From: Eudromia elegans | Taxonomy: Eukaryota; Chordata; Aves; Tinamiformes; Tinamidae | Direction of reading: 5' to 3' | Length of the DNA: 64,000 bases | Assembly (NCBI GenBank): GCA_003342815.1 | Contig: PTEX01000020.1 | Location: 6,553,088 to 6,617,087, forward strand | Part shown: piece after piece, positions 36,875-50,375 of the stretch | Layout: every line of letters starts with the position of its first letter | Numbering within the stretch: the first letter of the stretch is position 1 | The notes under the pieces: model-generated | The model's database searches: none | What the model was told of the DNA's origin: nothing | What the model saw: the letters and a program-made list of their open reading frames with translations, nothing else | Translations under genes and position numbers: made by a program

Positions 36875-39059
36875 CTGAAACAGAACAAAGTGATTACCAT
36901 AAAATTAGGGAACGAACATCATCATTTTATTTGCCGGTCGGTTTAATAAAGCTGTGATTTATGCAGGCTCTACCCACTGAAGCTATGCTAGCATCCTACA
37001 AAACTGGTATATTCAATTTGTTTGATTCTTCCTACTAGTCTTTCGGTGGTAACATAACTGTACAACAACCAACCTGAACCTCTTTAAAAGCAGCAAAACA
37101 TTATCCAAAATGATTGCCTCAGAAAGGTTTCTCAAGGTTCAGCAAGATTTGCCTTGGCAAAGGTTCCTCCTGCACTGCAAAAATATCACCTGCTGCAAGA
37201 GTCTGGACATCACTGATGCAAGCAACAGAAGAGGAACAAGCTAGAGAGACTGTGCACTCTGCAGGAAGAGACCACAAGACTACTGTTCTCCTGCTCTACA
37301 AGGAAAAGAAAAGAAGAAACATAGGATTGAAGTCTTTAAGACTCTGGCATCTTCATTTAATTACCTGGAATGTAAACAACTATTCTAGCCTCTGCAAGAA
37401 TGTACGGTCTACAAAAGAAGAATTTGTATGAGTGAAGATGTAAAAGGGAAGATGTCTGCTGATGACAAACATGATGACAAGAGGATGGACAAATCAAGTG
37501 AGAACGTGCTCTGTTATGATTGAGGATGATCCTTGAGTGATGTAGGAGAAAAATTCTTGTTAGTTCCTAAGGTGGCCTGCAGAGGCACACAACTAATGCA
37601 GTGTTTTATATAAAATACTGGTCTATCACAATGTTATTCACAATGTAACACGGAATCCAGACTACTAAAGATGGCAAAAAAGTAAAATTAACAAACTGAA
37701 AACAATCATTAGTACTTTATGTAATTTCTCAATGAACCAAAAAAAGCAACCGAAAACATAAAAAGATCTGAACATGTATCTATAGGTTTTACAATCTTTA
37801 TGAGAAAATATGTTGCACAATCACAAAGGCATCCAATTCTTTTTGGGTTAAGGAATTAATTTAGTCAATCTCTAAGAAATAACACCTCCAACCATCTGAG
37901 TTTCTACCCCTAAGAGAACCATGTATTTAAGCTTAAAAATACGTATATCAGAGCCTAAAGATAGTGCTTTGATTTTTGTTCGGAAAGTGTTATGACATAA
38001 CTTCAAATTAAGGAACTAAAAACTAACACTTCAAATCCCTGAGCTTCTCATATGCACATTGTTCTCTGCTGGCAGGCTTTTATTCAATTTTATTTCTGAA
38101 GAAAACAAGCACTGCCTTCATCCCCATTCTGAACGGATCCTGGCCTTTTGCAGCAAACGCAAAACCTCTGTAAAGCCCACAGGAAACAAAATGCCTGTTA
38201 GGTAAATGGTGAAGACACAGTTTACAGTATTAGGTCAGGAATGAACCTTAAGAGAAGAAGCTGGAGAAGTATGGGAATCTGTTGTCTTCAAAGGTGACTC
38301 ATCATTATTTAGGTGGTTTTTTTTTTTACAGTTACTTCAAACAAATTAACAAACAAAAAAACCCTCACATATACATAGAATGTACAAGTACACTCTTATC
38401 TTGGGTACAAATAACAGGTAAGCCCTATATGAAAAAAAGACACAAAAGGAAAGGCACAAACATACTGGAAACAAATGATCATGGAAGTCAAGGACAGCAA
38501 ATACATTTTATTACAAAAAGTTAAATCCATTTGCAACAAACTCTGCTGACAGGGTTCTCTAACACTGTTTGCTCCTCAAGCTCTGAAAAGCGTTGGATCT
38601 TCTCATAATAAACTCAAGCAGCTAAGACCTAATGTCAGAGAAGCACAAAGGTTTATCTGCAAGGAAGCTGTACTGATAGATCTGTCAACATTTTCTGTTA
38701 GTGCTGTTGGCGAGGGCCCAGAGCCAAGTCAGACACATCAAACAGCTGTTTCACCACCTACATTACCAATTTTGCCTAGGACACACACAAAAAAGGCAGC
38801 TACAGTGTTTTCCAAGTGGCAGGGGAAAAGTGAGATATTATTCTTAGAACCAAAGTTTACCATGGCATATCCCAATTTTTGTACTAATAGCAAGATCAGT
38901 ACCAGAGTAGTCTTACTGTTGGGAAAACAAAAACAAAAAAAAAAACAAAAAACCAAAAAACTTCATACATTACAGTATTAATTTAAAACATTATAATGTG
39001 TATACACTTACAATACAGCTTTGGGCCAAATGTCACAACAATAACTACAGCTTAGAGAC

Positions 39060-39370
39060 AAATCCAAACATTTTCCTGGTAGCCACTACATGAGGATCTC
39101 CTGCTGAACTGAGCAGTGTGAGGTCCTGTGGGAGACTGCGGCTGCCAGGGCCACATCCAAAGGGCACAGTCGAGAGAGGATAGTTGTATGATGAGCGAAA
39201 CACAGGCACGAGAGCAAACCTTTGAGCTCACGCTGCGACAGCGCACCATTCTGTTCAGAACAAGAGGATGCAGAAGATGTGTCGCGACAGACTAGGCACA
39301 GAAATTTATAAACCGATTCTATAACAGGTGAATCCGCCACTTGGTTCCACACGTCAGCCTTTGGAAGGAA
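39060..39370. other. CpG-bearing block of unknown origin
   Basis: Within AT-rich intron, this stretch carries clustered CpGs (CTGCGGCTGCC, CAGTCGAGAG, CACGCTGCGACAGCGCACC, TGTCGCGACAG) and an 88-codon minus-strand frame (39352-39086) without family similarity. It could be a decayed retroelement or a regulatory block. Nothing identifies it further. Confidence 0.3.
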
Positions 39371-39714
39371 ATGCCACCTGATGGAAGAAAGATGTTAGGA
39401 AGCACACGAGTGGTGCTGTTGCAATGAGCGATATGTGGAACAGGACGACCACGTGTCTAACAGGGATTGGTTCTGTACTTTTTAAGCCCAATATGCAAAA
39501 TGATTATTTTAATTGCTGCACTGACCAATCAAAAAAAGTTATGAATGATGAAAGAAATTATTAATAGAGTTCCTTCAAAACAGGGGCATTAAACATTCAT
39601 TTAAAATGTATTTGTCAGGAAAAAAAAAATTTAAAAAGGTAATATTACAGAAATGCAACTGATGTTACATAGTTCTTACCAAACTCAAGAAAATGTTTTA
39701 CATTCTACTGGAGG

Positions 39715-39739
39715 AAAAAAAAAAAAAAAAAAAAAAAAA
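39715..39739 (+). repeat. Poly(A), 25 nt
   Basis: Uninterrupted A run ending in GAGTTAC. I could not identify an upstream retrocopy. Confidence 0.95.
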
Positions 39740-42700
39740 GAGTTACTTTCATCTGGGACAGTCTAATGTTACTAACCAAACATTCTCTAACCTTCCAGGC
39801 TCAGAGGTCTTGGCAAAATAGCTGTGCCATGCAAAACAGAGACGAAGCTGCTTCTTCACAGTGGAAAGCTCATCCCCTGATGCTTTTTTTCTTTTAATCT
39901 GGACTACTGTCACACTTCTTTTTCTTTTCTTTTCCCAGTAGTCCCCTATTGATCAGAAGTCTTAATCCATCTCCATGTTTCTACTTTTGCACAGCTGGGT
40001 CATACTGTTTTCTCCAACAGGGTTAACTGCTTCATAAATTGTGATATTGCGACAAACACTACCAGAATCTATTTACATTTATGGAAATTGAGGCAAAGAA
40101 ATTAAACTTTTTGTTCAAATCCTTTGTGGAGTTAGAGCTCCAGCCCGGAGGAGCTCTGGGACTTAGGGAGTTCCTTAGGACAGATTCTCAGCGAAGCTAA
40201 ACTGCAACCACTGCAGAGAATTCAACAGCGCCACTGCCAAATGTATTTGCTACGGATACCTCGATGGATGGATAAGCAGCAGCTCACACCACAGTGGCAT
40301 CAAATCCCACTTTCTCACATGACTTTCAATAGAGCCTTTGACATCTCTCCTGAGGTTATATGAACAGGACATTTCTGAATGTTACATTTACTGACACATT
40401 GCTGTTGGAGATAGAGAAAATGCAATCCATGTTCCTAAGAAGGAGCTCCTGGATGCCCTGTGTAAAAAGCCCTTGAGAAATGGAATTTATTGGTCTCAAG
40501 GTTGACTTTTGATTCAGTGGACTTGGCTCCATGTTAAGTTCAGAGTATGTTTTTCACAATACATTCTCCAAGACAGTGGACTCTTCAGTATTTAATTTAC
40601 CACGAGATACATGCACGTAGCCCAAAGCACATGCATTGGTAAAACAGGTCGATAGTCTATTGATGACATGTCTGAAAACCATGGATATATTGGTTGACTT
40701 TATGATTTCAACATGTGAATTATTTAACAACTTATTTTTCCTATTTGTTACAATAGATTATATGGATGAGTGGAATGTAAGGACCCATGGAAAGAAAAAG
40801 AAATGTAGAACATAAAGAATATGTCAATATCTCAAACCTAAGAGATCTATCTAGCATACAAATGAAGACAAAACATGGAAAATAATAATACTTATTAGAC
40901 CAAACTCTAGAAAAAGGAGACAATGCTAAAAAATAGATCTCAGGACACTGAAAGAACCACTCAAGACCCTGGAGATGTTCAACCAGAGCTTTTGTAAAAG
41001 CTGACAAAAGAAGTATCTGTGTGTAGGAGGGGAGATGTAAAGATTACTATGGATCTCACAGGAAGGAGGAAGTTTACTGTAGGATGTTTTAAGGGAATGC
41101 ACAAAACTTATGAGATATTTAGAGGAAGGGTCTCAGGCAGGAAGAGGATTAGAGAGAAATGCCCATGAGAGCATGGAGAGGGGAAGGAGGTGCTCTAGGT
41201 TCTGCGTGTGAGCAGCGAGAGCTGCAGTAGTTCATCAGATCAGAGGTCAGAGATCTGGATCCTCTAGAGACTATAGATACTGAGTGAGCACTGGGAAGAC
41301 CTGTTTGTGCTTGTGTTGAGGTACAATCTGCAAGCAAGTTTTGAAATTGATAAACCATCTAACAGGACAGTTATTTCTAGGTCTCTCTAATACATTTCTC
41401 ATTCAATTATTTTATTTCTGTTTTTATTTTTAAGTAGTTTAGCTTAATAAATACTGCACACATTATGCCTGAGATCTTAACTGAGTGACATATTCAGCCT
41501 TAGATCAAGTGAAAGGTGCAGAACAAGAGCAGCCAACAGCTGCCTCTTCAAACCAGCATAAAGTGTTCAAGTTCTGATGCAGCACCATAATATTTCTTGC
41601 TCTCTTCCAAGCAGCCATTAAACCTTGAGGAACCAAATGCTACTAACAGTAAGAGAACAAGGGCAGGCTCCACAGACAGGAACTGCTTTATGCTGCATTC
41701 AAGCAATATTCTTATGCTAAGGGCATCCTGGGCACAATGGATCAAATTTAGAGCTACAGTGTAAAAATTCGCAGAGATCTCCCCAAGAGTATTTAGCTCC
41801 CTTTGGGACAGAGGCAATCAGTAAAGCAATCTGTCTGGATCTACATCTTTGGGGTCTTCTGCCTGCTCTGTGTTCTCCTTGTTAAATATAACATTTGCTC
41901 TTTTACAGATTACTCTGCTCAAGGAATATTGTGTGTGCTCAAAAAAAAATCCGATAGAGGGAATTTATGAACATGAGAACCTCAGACCCTCAGAAAGGAT
42001 ATAAAGTGTAAGCATTGTAGGATATTTTTCTGCCTTTTTGATTTACCTCTTATTTTTCATGATAAATACCTGCCAAGGTCTGTACAAACTGTAACACAGC
42101 TTGAAATGGAATTATTGTCAGGTGTAAGCTGCAACAGCACTGCAGTCCATGACCTTAAATTGACAAGACATGCTACCTGTCACTGATGCCGCACAAAAGT
42201 CATGCTGTTCCCTCAGGCTCTTTATTTAAAATCTAGCAATAGGACTTGAAAATTCGACTAGCTTGTATCTCCAGGGAATGGGAGATGTTTGCCTCAAAAG
42301 TAAGGATAATCAGTACTGTCAGCTTGAAGAGAATTCATGTTTTACTTACAGACAAAACTATTATTGTCTTACATTTAAAACCTCTGCTAACTTTTCAAAT
42401 GTGAACAAAAATATAAGTGAACAGCCTTCCCCCATATTATGCCAGCAGGAAACCAGCTCTGGATTCTGACTGTTCCTTATGGCTTTGCAACAGCAATAGC
42501 ACCGTCCAAACAAACAGGCTGCAGGTGTTTTCACTACTACCACTGTTTCGAACTCTAGTGACTGCTGAAATAAAAATTACTCGATTCCTTCCAGTAACAA
42601 AGAGAAGCAAAAACTTCCCCCCTTAATCACTGAAGAACTTTATCGGGCAGAGTGGAAGTCTTCTCTTCCATCTGTTAGAAAGCTGCAAAAATCACAGCAA

Positions 42701-43171
42701 GATTTACCAAAAAGGAACAAAAGAGAAGCTTAAATTTTCAAAAGTAGTTTAGCCAAACACTGGTAGAGAATGAAATATTCTAACACTGTCTATAAATACT
42801 ACAGTCATAGAAAGCAAAACACCCCCCCCTTCTATTTATACTCAGCAAGTGGGTATCTGCCATATTGTTCAAATTTTGCCAGTATGTATAACTGGCACAT
42901 CCTCTTCTGTATTTAAATTCGTTTTCTCTGCCTTACAACATGGAATATAATGGAAACAGAAGTGGATTTGCAAATAGCTGACAAAAGTATTACAGGCAAG
43001 AAGAATTCTTTATAAGCAAAGAGATAGAGAACGCTGGAATTTCATCTTCACTCAGTGAGGAAGATGCCAAACGTAAAATGGCATGGAGAAGGCAAATTAA
43101 GCATTCCTGTTTACAAACTCATAGAAGGAAAGATGAGTACTCAATGAAATGGAAAAGTGATAAATGGAAGC

Positions 43172-43204
43172 TTTCAGGATCACCTTTCTTAGGTGATCCT
43201 GAAA
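43172..43204. repeat. 14-bp perfect inverted repeat, 5-nt loop
   Basis: TTTCAGGATCACCT (43172-43185) pairs without mismatch with AGGTGATCCTGAAA (43191-43204) around a TTCTT loop. The stem is of mixed base composition, so it is not an AT-tract artefact. Confidence 0.88.
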
Positions 43205-44137
43205 CCAAAGAAACCAAAATTAGATGATAGCATTTCCTACTGCAATATATCAATGAATCAAAGACTTCAGACATAGAACAAGGTATTTAGGAGCATAATG
43301 AAAACACATACTTGTTATATTCAGTAGGATACGCAATAATGAGGAGCGCACTATCTACTAGCTGTATAAGTCACTAGCTAGACAGACTTCATCCAAAGTG
43401 CATGAAAGCAATCTAAAAACAATGAAGATTTTTGAGACACTGAAATAAAGAGAAACAAACAAACAAAACACCATCCAAACAGGATACAGCAATAATATTT
43501 AGGACAGTAATTCTTTTGAGATTAACGTACTGGTTCCAACCTTAATTGCTTACCACTGTGTCTTCTCAAGCGTCTACAGAATGGCAGGCAGACAATACAA
43601 TATCCTTACCTGCCACATCATAGAGTGATTTAGTCTCATTAGCAAAGTAATTTGCTGCAGGTTTAAAAAAGTGCTGAGCAATTTTAGCTTAAAATAGAGT
43701 GGCATTAAAACAGAGTGGAATGTTATGCAAATTGCTGCATTAGTTCAGAAGTCTAATTAGTTTAAGGAACCTAAATTAGAAATTGGATCTGGGTCCCATT
43801 TAAAAACTGTTTTGTAGAACTATCATTAAGACCTTCTTGGAAGAGACACAAAGGTAACGTAAAGCTGCAACAGGTAAATTTTAAGGTAAACAAAAGCTGC
43901 ACACTTAATGCTAAACTACAGCATGTGGAGACCAACTAGAAGGATTTGGGAATCTCTGTAGACACTGCATGGTTGTTTGGAAGAACATTATGCGACATGT
44001 GAGGACTCAAAGCACAGGGTCAACACTCAGAAGCTTTTCTTCTGGGAATGGATATTCTATTTCCTGCAGCTAAGGCAGTCTGTTTTCAAGTACATTTCTG
44101 TCTGTCTTAAGTAACCTCTTTAGATCCTGGCATCTAC

Positions 44138-44161
44138 ACTTGGGTTAACACAAACCCAAGT
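44138..44161. repeat. 9-bp inverted repeat, 6-nt loop
   Basis: ACTTGGGTT (44138-44146) pairs with AACCCAAGT (44153-44161); the loop is AACACA. No terminator-like T tract follows. Confidence 0.6.
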
Positions 44162-46424
44162 CCTAACATCCATAATTTTGTAAGTCTACACAGGAACTCT
44201 ATTCTAAAATTAAACAACAAGCATTAAAGGGATCATCTATACAGTAATCCTGACTATAGTCAAAGAGTTGTGCTGATTGTCTGAAAGTGGAAGTATTATG
44301 AATGTGAATTTTAATTCTCCAATAAAAGCAGTATCTCCTAACAAAGAAAAGATTAGTAATGACCTGCCTTAACCACGAGTCTCAGCTTTTGAATCATAGG
44401 AAACATGTAATTAGGAAGAATGCATACAAGTAGAAGCCGTTAGAAGGTATTTTACTGGAATGGTTTGAATTTGTGGCGTTTCCTTTTTGAAAGAGCCCAA
44501 ACCAGCAACGCCTTAAAGAAGATTCAGGTCTATGCAGTCTATACATCTGGAGTATGAGCAGTATTAATTTAGGATGCAAAGTCACACAAATTCCTCAAGC
44601 ACTACTGTAGCATTGCCTGCAGGTAAATGAAAAATGGCAATGCTGAGAGTTTTGGTCATTTCCCTTCTGGTACTGAGAAAAAATTAATCATCTTTTTGAG
44701 AATGAAGGATTAAACTTATTACAAGGGAAAAAAAGTCAGCGTATATAGCTCAAGTAAAAGCAACCTGTTATTGCTTTAAGCCATTTCTTAGGGAAACTCA
44801 ACACTTTCTCTGCATAAACACCTGTTTTTGACAAAAGTAGCCGCCCAGCACTTCAAAAACTGTAAGACTAACAGAAGATCTCAATTTACTAACGGATAAA
44901 AAAATAATGAAGTGGTAATTAGCTATGTATTCAATTAAGTATATTCTTAACGGAGTTTATTCAACACAACCACACATGTCGTCCTACAACAAGGTGTTCA
45001 GAAATAAGGCCAGAGATTTTTCTTTTCAGTGATTTAAGCCTTTAAATTGGAACAATTTTGTATGAAGGTTCAGTCTCAATTAGGGATTCAAAACGATACC
45101 TCCCTTCTGCTCCCTGTAACTATCCCGAGGAGTCTGCTTCACAGAATAAACAACACATCATTTTTTCCCCCCAGACTAAAAGACTTTTACAAACAATTTG
45201 TTAGCTCTATTATCACACTGCCACCAGCTGACGGCTGCTCCCATGACGGTCTATCCTGCAAAGAAAACAAGAGGTGTTATCTTCCTAGAACTGCTGTGTC
45301 ATCCTCCCAGGAACCTCTCAGTCACACAAGAATTTATCTCAAAGGGTTTGGGATGGGGGGAAGGACAGGTATCGTTTGAAATGCTAATGAAAACGTTTTC
45401 CAGCACTCCTTTTTTGGTAGGACGTTTTTCTAGTGTTAGGCACTGCTGATGCACAGAGTCTCAGGCATCTAAGATGAAGTTATTTGCCTAAGGTCAAAGA
45501 TGAAGGCTGTAGCACAGCTATCGTTCTTCCATCTCCCCATTTACATAAGACCTGCAAACACAGTAAAAATCAGCATAGGGAATTTCTACATCTGGACTGA
45601 AAATGTGGCTACTCTGTGTTTGCCTCTGACAACTGCTTCAGCTTCAGGAGAGGACTGGATAAGCATTCATGCCCCATGCCTAAGCTCTCTCTCTACAAGA
45701 AAAGACTCTAAGAGAAAATACCTTGTTGCTAGTAATAGAGGAAAATGACATTTCCATGCCTTGTATAATTAAAAGTACAATAATTTTAAACATTATATCT
45801 TTAGTTCATTACTTACACTATATAAGTCTGCCTGTCTCTCTCTAAATATGGACTTCACATACACATGTGTGTATGTATACGAATATACATATATAAAACA
45901 AAAAACCTTGTAAAGAATGCAAATGTACTCACTACCAACACCTTTTCTATCTATCTTTTTCACTTTCTGGATCACAATGAGAAAGGCTTTTTTTGGCCAG
46001 CCCTAAAATTAGGTTTTGCCCCACTACCATTATAACTGATTTTCTGAACATACATTTCTGACACTATTCATGGTTCACAAAAGATAAAGCATATAGTTTA
46101 GAAGTAAATAGAAGAAACAGTAACAATTACAGCTACCAATAAAGTAGATTGGAGTAGACCTTGTCTTACATATGAGTGGTTGAAATCCTTTAATATTGTG
46201 TTGAAACATTGAAGATCATCACTTAATATCCTGCTTTAAATACACGTATGCAATACACAGTGCTCTGCAAACCAAACATTTTTGAAAACTCACTGAACCA
46301 CAATTCATAGCTTTTAGTCTCACAGTTTGGTTGTTGTGTGAATAAAGCTCTTCTGTTTTGAAGTTGATGCTTGATGACGCCACTTCTTAATTCTTGGATT
46401 AAAAGTTACAGAATAATTACTCCC

Positions 46425-46560
46425 TTTTTACCGTATTCATGTCATTCACAACTTTATATACCCGTTAAAAACTCTTTACCTCTTCTCAAAAAGGAAGTGT
46501 CAATTTAGTTTCTCCTCATAGGAAAGTTAGTCTGCATCTTTGAAGATTCCTGTCTTCCCA
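46425..46560 (-). mobile_element. Possible ancient CR1-family fragment
   Basis: CATTCACAACTTTATATACC, the gap through CTCTTCTCAAAAAGG, and TTTAGTTTCTCCTCATAGGA resemble, in reverse orientation, the RT C-terminal stretch of old amniote CR1 elements (the segment ending with the codons for YEERLR..L). The resemblance is patchy and unsupported by translation, so this is a tentative call. Confidence 0.35.
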
Positions 46561-47701
46561 TTAGGCTCTCTGAAATGGGATGAGTGGAGAAGACAAGAAC
46601 TTAATGCCATGTGCAGGATGGGTAATGCGGGCTTTTGCGAAGGTCTCCAGCAATATTCTTTTCATTCTCTGCTCCTGTCCTGACTTAATGGCCCATTTGC
46701 CTTTTGGACTGCCAATAAGACTAAGATCATAACACTTTCCAAATAATTGCAGAACAACTTCAGATCTCTCTTCAGTCAGTAGAATACAGAGAAACTACGA
46801 AAAAAGGAGAATAACTAAAGTAATGGCCAAAAAGAGGAACAGCTCACTGCCAGCAGACTCTCTCTGCTTGCTCTTCTAAAGTCTGGATGGCAGTTTTTCT
46901 GTTGCTTTTGGACATGGGGTATACCAGCTATGTAAAGAAAGCACAGCATTACTTTGGGGATGAAGCACACTCCTTTCTTGGGGCTTAGTTTGCTTAGCCA
47001 CATACCTGCTACACATCTAGTGAGACCCGTACTGCGAGCCACCCAGCTCTGCCACCGACATGGCTGGGTGGCCTCGTCCACCTGGGCTTCAGCAGGGGGC
47101 TGATGCTGACCATGAACCTTTTATATACATTATATAGTTTGTATAGGGGGGATATCCCTATCCAAACATCACTTCAAAACTTCTCTCAGATCTAATGTAT
47201 TTCTTTATGGCTGGCGCATGATGCCAGTGTCAGAAACGTCACACATTTGTTAGTTTAGCATTGGGAGGAGAAGATAAAAATATGGTCCATGACCAATATA
47301 AAATTTACAATAGCCCAGATTTCAGAATAGATTTTTTTTTAATATTTCCTTTGTAATTCTCTGAATTTTTTAATTCTTTGTACAATATGAGTGGTACCTT
47401 TCTCTGAGTTATACCATAGAGGTAAATCTAGAACAGCAGGACTGATTTCAGCATTTCTCTGAGTTTCCATTGAGATTATGCGGAGGACTTTCTGCTTAGA
47501 GTGGACTCAAATAGCTTCCTGCAGTTGCTGGGCAGTTATGTAGGCATTTTCATTCGAAGAATCTTTAGAGTCTCATGATTACAAAACCATGCTTTCCTGC
47601 TGTAACCACTCTCAGTAGCTACGTAACAGTCAAGTCTTCGCATTTTTAAGAACATATTCTGTGGCTATCTCACAGTCTTTACCTTTCATCTGCTGAAGAT
47701 T

Positions 47702-47720
47702 TTTATTATTATTATTATTT
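47702..47720 (+). repeat. ATT trinucleotide microsatellite
   Basis: (ATT)5 flanked by T runs. Confidence 0.85.
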
Positions 47721-49919
47721 TTATTTTTCCTCTGTCAGGGCTACAACTCACCTAATTGAAATCATTTTGCTGCTATACTTTTTTTTCCTCCAGATATCTG
47801 AGAAAGCATCAAATTACAGATATTGACATTGATCTGTGTTATTTCATTTCTATACACAGTCCCCAGAAGCTTACCCTGGCTTGCTGGATGATGAAAACAG
47901 TAATAAAAGAAAATAAGCTCTACAACAGGAAAGTAATCCCAAGCATTCATGCATCAGCCTAATAAATCAGAGAAGCAATTGGCAGAAAAATTACAAATAG
48001 AAAGAAATCCATAACGCTATGACATGTGCTAGAACATTGTACTACTTCAAAAATTTGCCAACATATTTACTACCTTTTCAAAATGTGAGAATTCAAGATT
48101 ATTTACATCAAATGACACTGTCTTTCGATGCATATTACCTTTTTTTCCCTAACCCCTATTATTTTCAAATAAAAAAGATTCACCTTTTGAAAATTTGGTA
48201 ATATAACAAGAACATTTCTTTCCCAGATCAGTGGAGGGACCTTCATGAAACAGCACAATGTTCTTCTGGCATCTGGTGCATGCCACAGAAAGTAACATAA
48301 TGCACATCATACTGATTTTTTTTCCTCTTCTCCTCGCTGTATTAAAAGCATTATCACCAGATGTTCATATTTGAATTCTCTGGCTAACTGAATTTACGGC
48401 CTAAAACCCTCTCACATGAGCTACAGAGGCAAATTCTCAGTGCTCAGTGCTGAAAGAGATAGAAACCTTTGGCGAACAGGTTCATATCCTGCAAGGTAAA
48501 TGTAGTGGGAGCAAATGTGGAGCATTCCAAACAAGCAAGAGGTCTAGATGGATTTCATTTAGGACCTCACTTCCTTCTGCATACAGGATTAGCACCAGGC
48601 ACTAATGGCAGTGAAAGACAGATCAGGTTCAGTACTTCAAAATCTTTTACAAACCTGGTTAACATTTAACAGGTGTAATAGACGGGCAGCAGTGCAAGAT
48701 AATCAACAAAGTTGAAATTATCCATATGAAGCACTTGTTAATAATTCAAATACCTGATTTTGGCTTGCTGTGGCACAAAGTAATCACTGCTAACTACTTA
48801 CTGGCATCAAGGAAAAAGGTATCTTAAAGAGGACGCTCTGGCAGAGTGGGCAAATGTTTGTTAGTTTGGCTATCCCCTAGATAGGGAATATTGGAAGGGA
48901 AGAGACATGAAAGCAGTGTGGGTGGGTTTGACATAGATGCATACTGTCAATACAAAGCAAACCTGTCTGTAAAATAATGTTGTTTTCAGGCACTTTGTAA
49001 AATTACTTGACTTAATCTCTTAGTAAAATGACAGAGAATGATGTAATTAAACAAAACTACAAGAAGGCAGCAGGCAAGTGTCTATTTTTTGCTTATTTAG
49101 CATTGACTCCAAAAAACTCTGCAACTATATTTTCAACTATACTTTTATGTAAAAACATATACTTTTGCTAATTTATCTATATGCCACTTCACAGAACTGA
49201 TGCTTCATTCCCAACAAGGGTCATATTTTGCAGAAGTAGAAACTTTGAATGGGACAAAGCCAAAGCATTAGTGAAGGTCCCCAGTAGAGCACAAGAGACA
49301 AACCAAATCATTTAACCAAATGTTAGCAGCACTTGCCATTAACTTACTTATTCAACACCGTAACATTTTTCAGAATCCTCTATCAGTGAGATAAGGAAGA
49401 CACAGAGTTAAGTCATTACAATCCTGCCACAGTATCCTGATGATGAAATCATGATCCACTGTGGTTTAAATGACCACAGCGGGACTGCTGGGTGTAAAAT
49501 GCCACTCCTGAGACACAGAAATTACACATTATGGACACTACATTCATTAACACTTGGTGCTAATAAATGTAAAGGTTGAGAACAAAATTGAGATGTGCAC
49601 AGGAGATAAATGTCACAAGAAGACAGCACATAAATCAACTGATGAAACTCAGAGAAAGGCATCCAGAAACATTTTTTGAAAGTTGATCACCTCCAAGCAA
49701 GCAGTTGCAGATTCAATTTCCTGATAGAAGGTAGTCCTTAATGCATAACCAATAAATAAATAAGTGAAAAGGATTACTTTTTACAATTAACCCTTTTTCT
49801 ATCAAAGTGAAGCAAATTAATTAGTAGTGGTAGAAAAAGAAAAAGGGTGTATTATGATCAGTATTATTGTAACTCGGGTGAACTTAGTGGGGGGGCTTTA
49901 GACTGGGAAAGAAATATAA

Positions 49920-49968
49920 TTAAAATATTAGAAAAAAATAGAAAATTAGAAAAATATTAGAAAAGCAT
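49920..49968 (+). repeat. Degenerate tandem repeat of ATTAGAAAA
   Basis: About four imperfect copies of a 9-11-base unit (ATATTAGAAAA, AAATAGAAA, ATTAGAAAA, ATATTAGAAAA). Confidence 0.75.
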
Positions 49969-50358
49969 TTGAAAGAATGTATGGTATTACCTTTATTCCA
50001 AGTAACAAAGTGTTAAGAGTGACACAACCATTTCTGCCAAATGTGTTTCAGTCAGCAGTAAAGGGGGAAAATACTCAACAGGTGGATAACATTAGAGAGC
50101 AGGAACCAGCGCGTCTCTGCTTGACCGAACTTTAGCTACATGAGAAGAGAGGTGGTAGTGAAGACAGCAGGACAGGTTAACTGGACATTTCAAGTTAGGT
50201 AGATTGGATATTTCAAATTCACAGTTACCAAAATCCCAAAACATCCTCATGTATCTGCGAATAGAGGACTACAGAAATAACCTGCAGATTCTGAGAAAAC
50301 CACCCAGTTATATGACAGATGCTGGACTCAAGACCTTGACTGCTGGAATAAATAAAAT

Positions 50359-50375
50359 GGAAGGAAGGAAGGAAG
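50359..50375 (+). repeat. GGAA microsatellite
   Basis: About four GGAA units. Such tracts can serve as ETS-factor sites, but this one is short. Confidence 0.8.

Noticed and set aside
38772-38981. 69-codon frame ending in a K/Q-rich stretch
   Set aside because: Produced by an A-rich AAC/AAA tract; no gene context.
45840-45900. Palindrome around ACACATGTGT
   Set aside because: Follows from an alternating CA/TG and TA microsatellite, not a specific structure.
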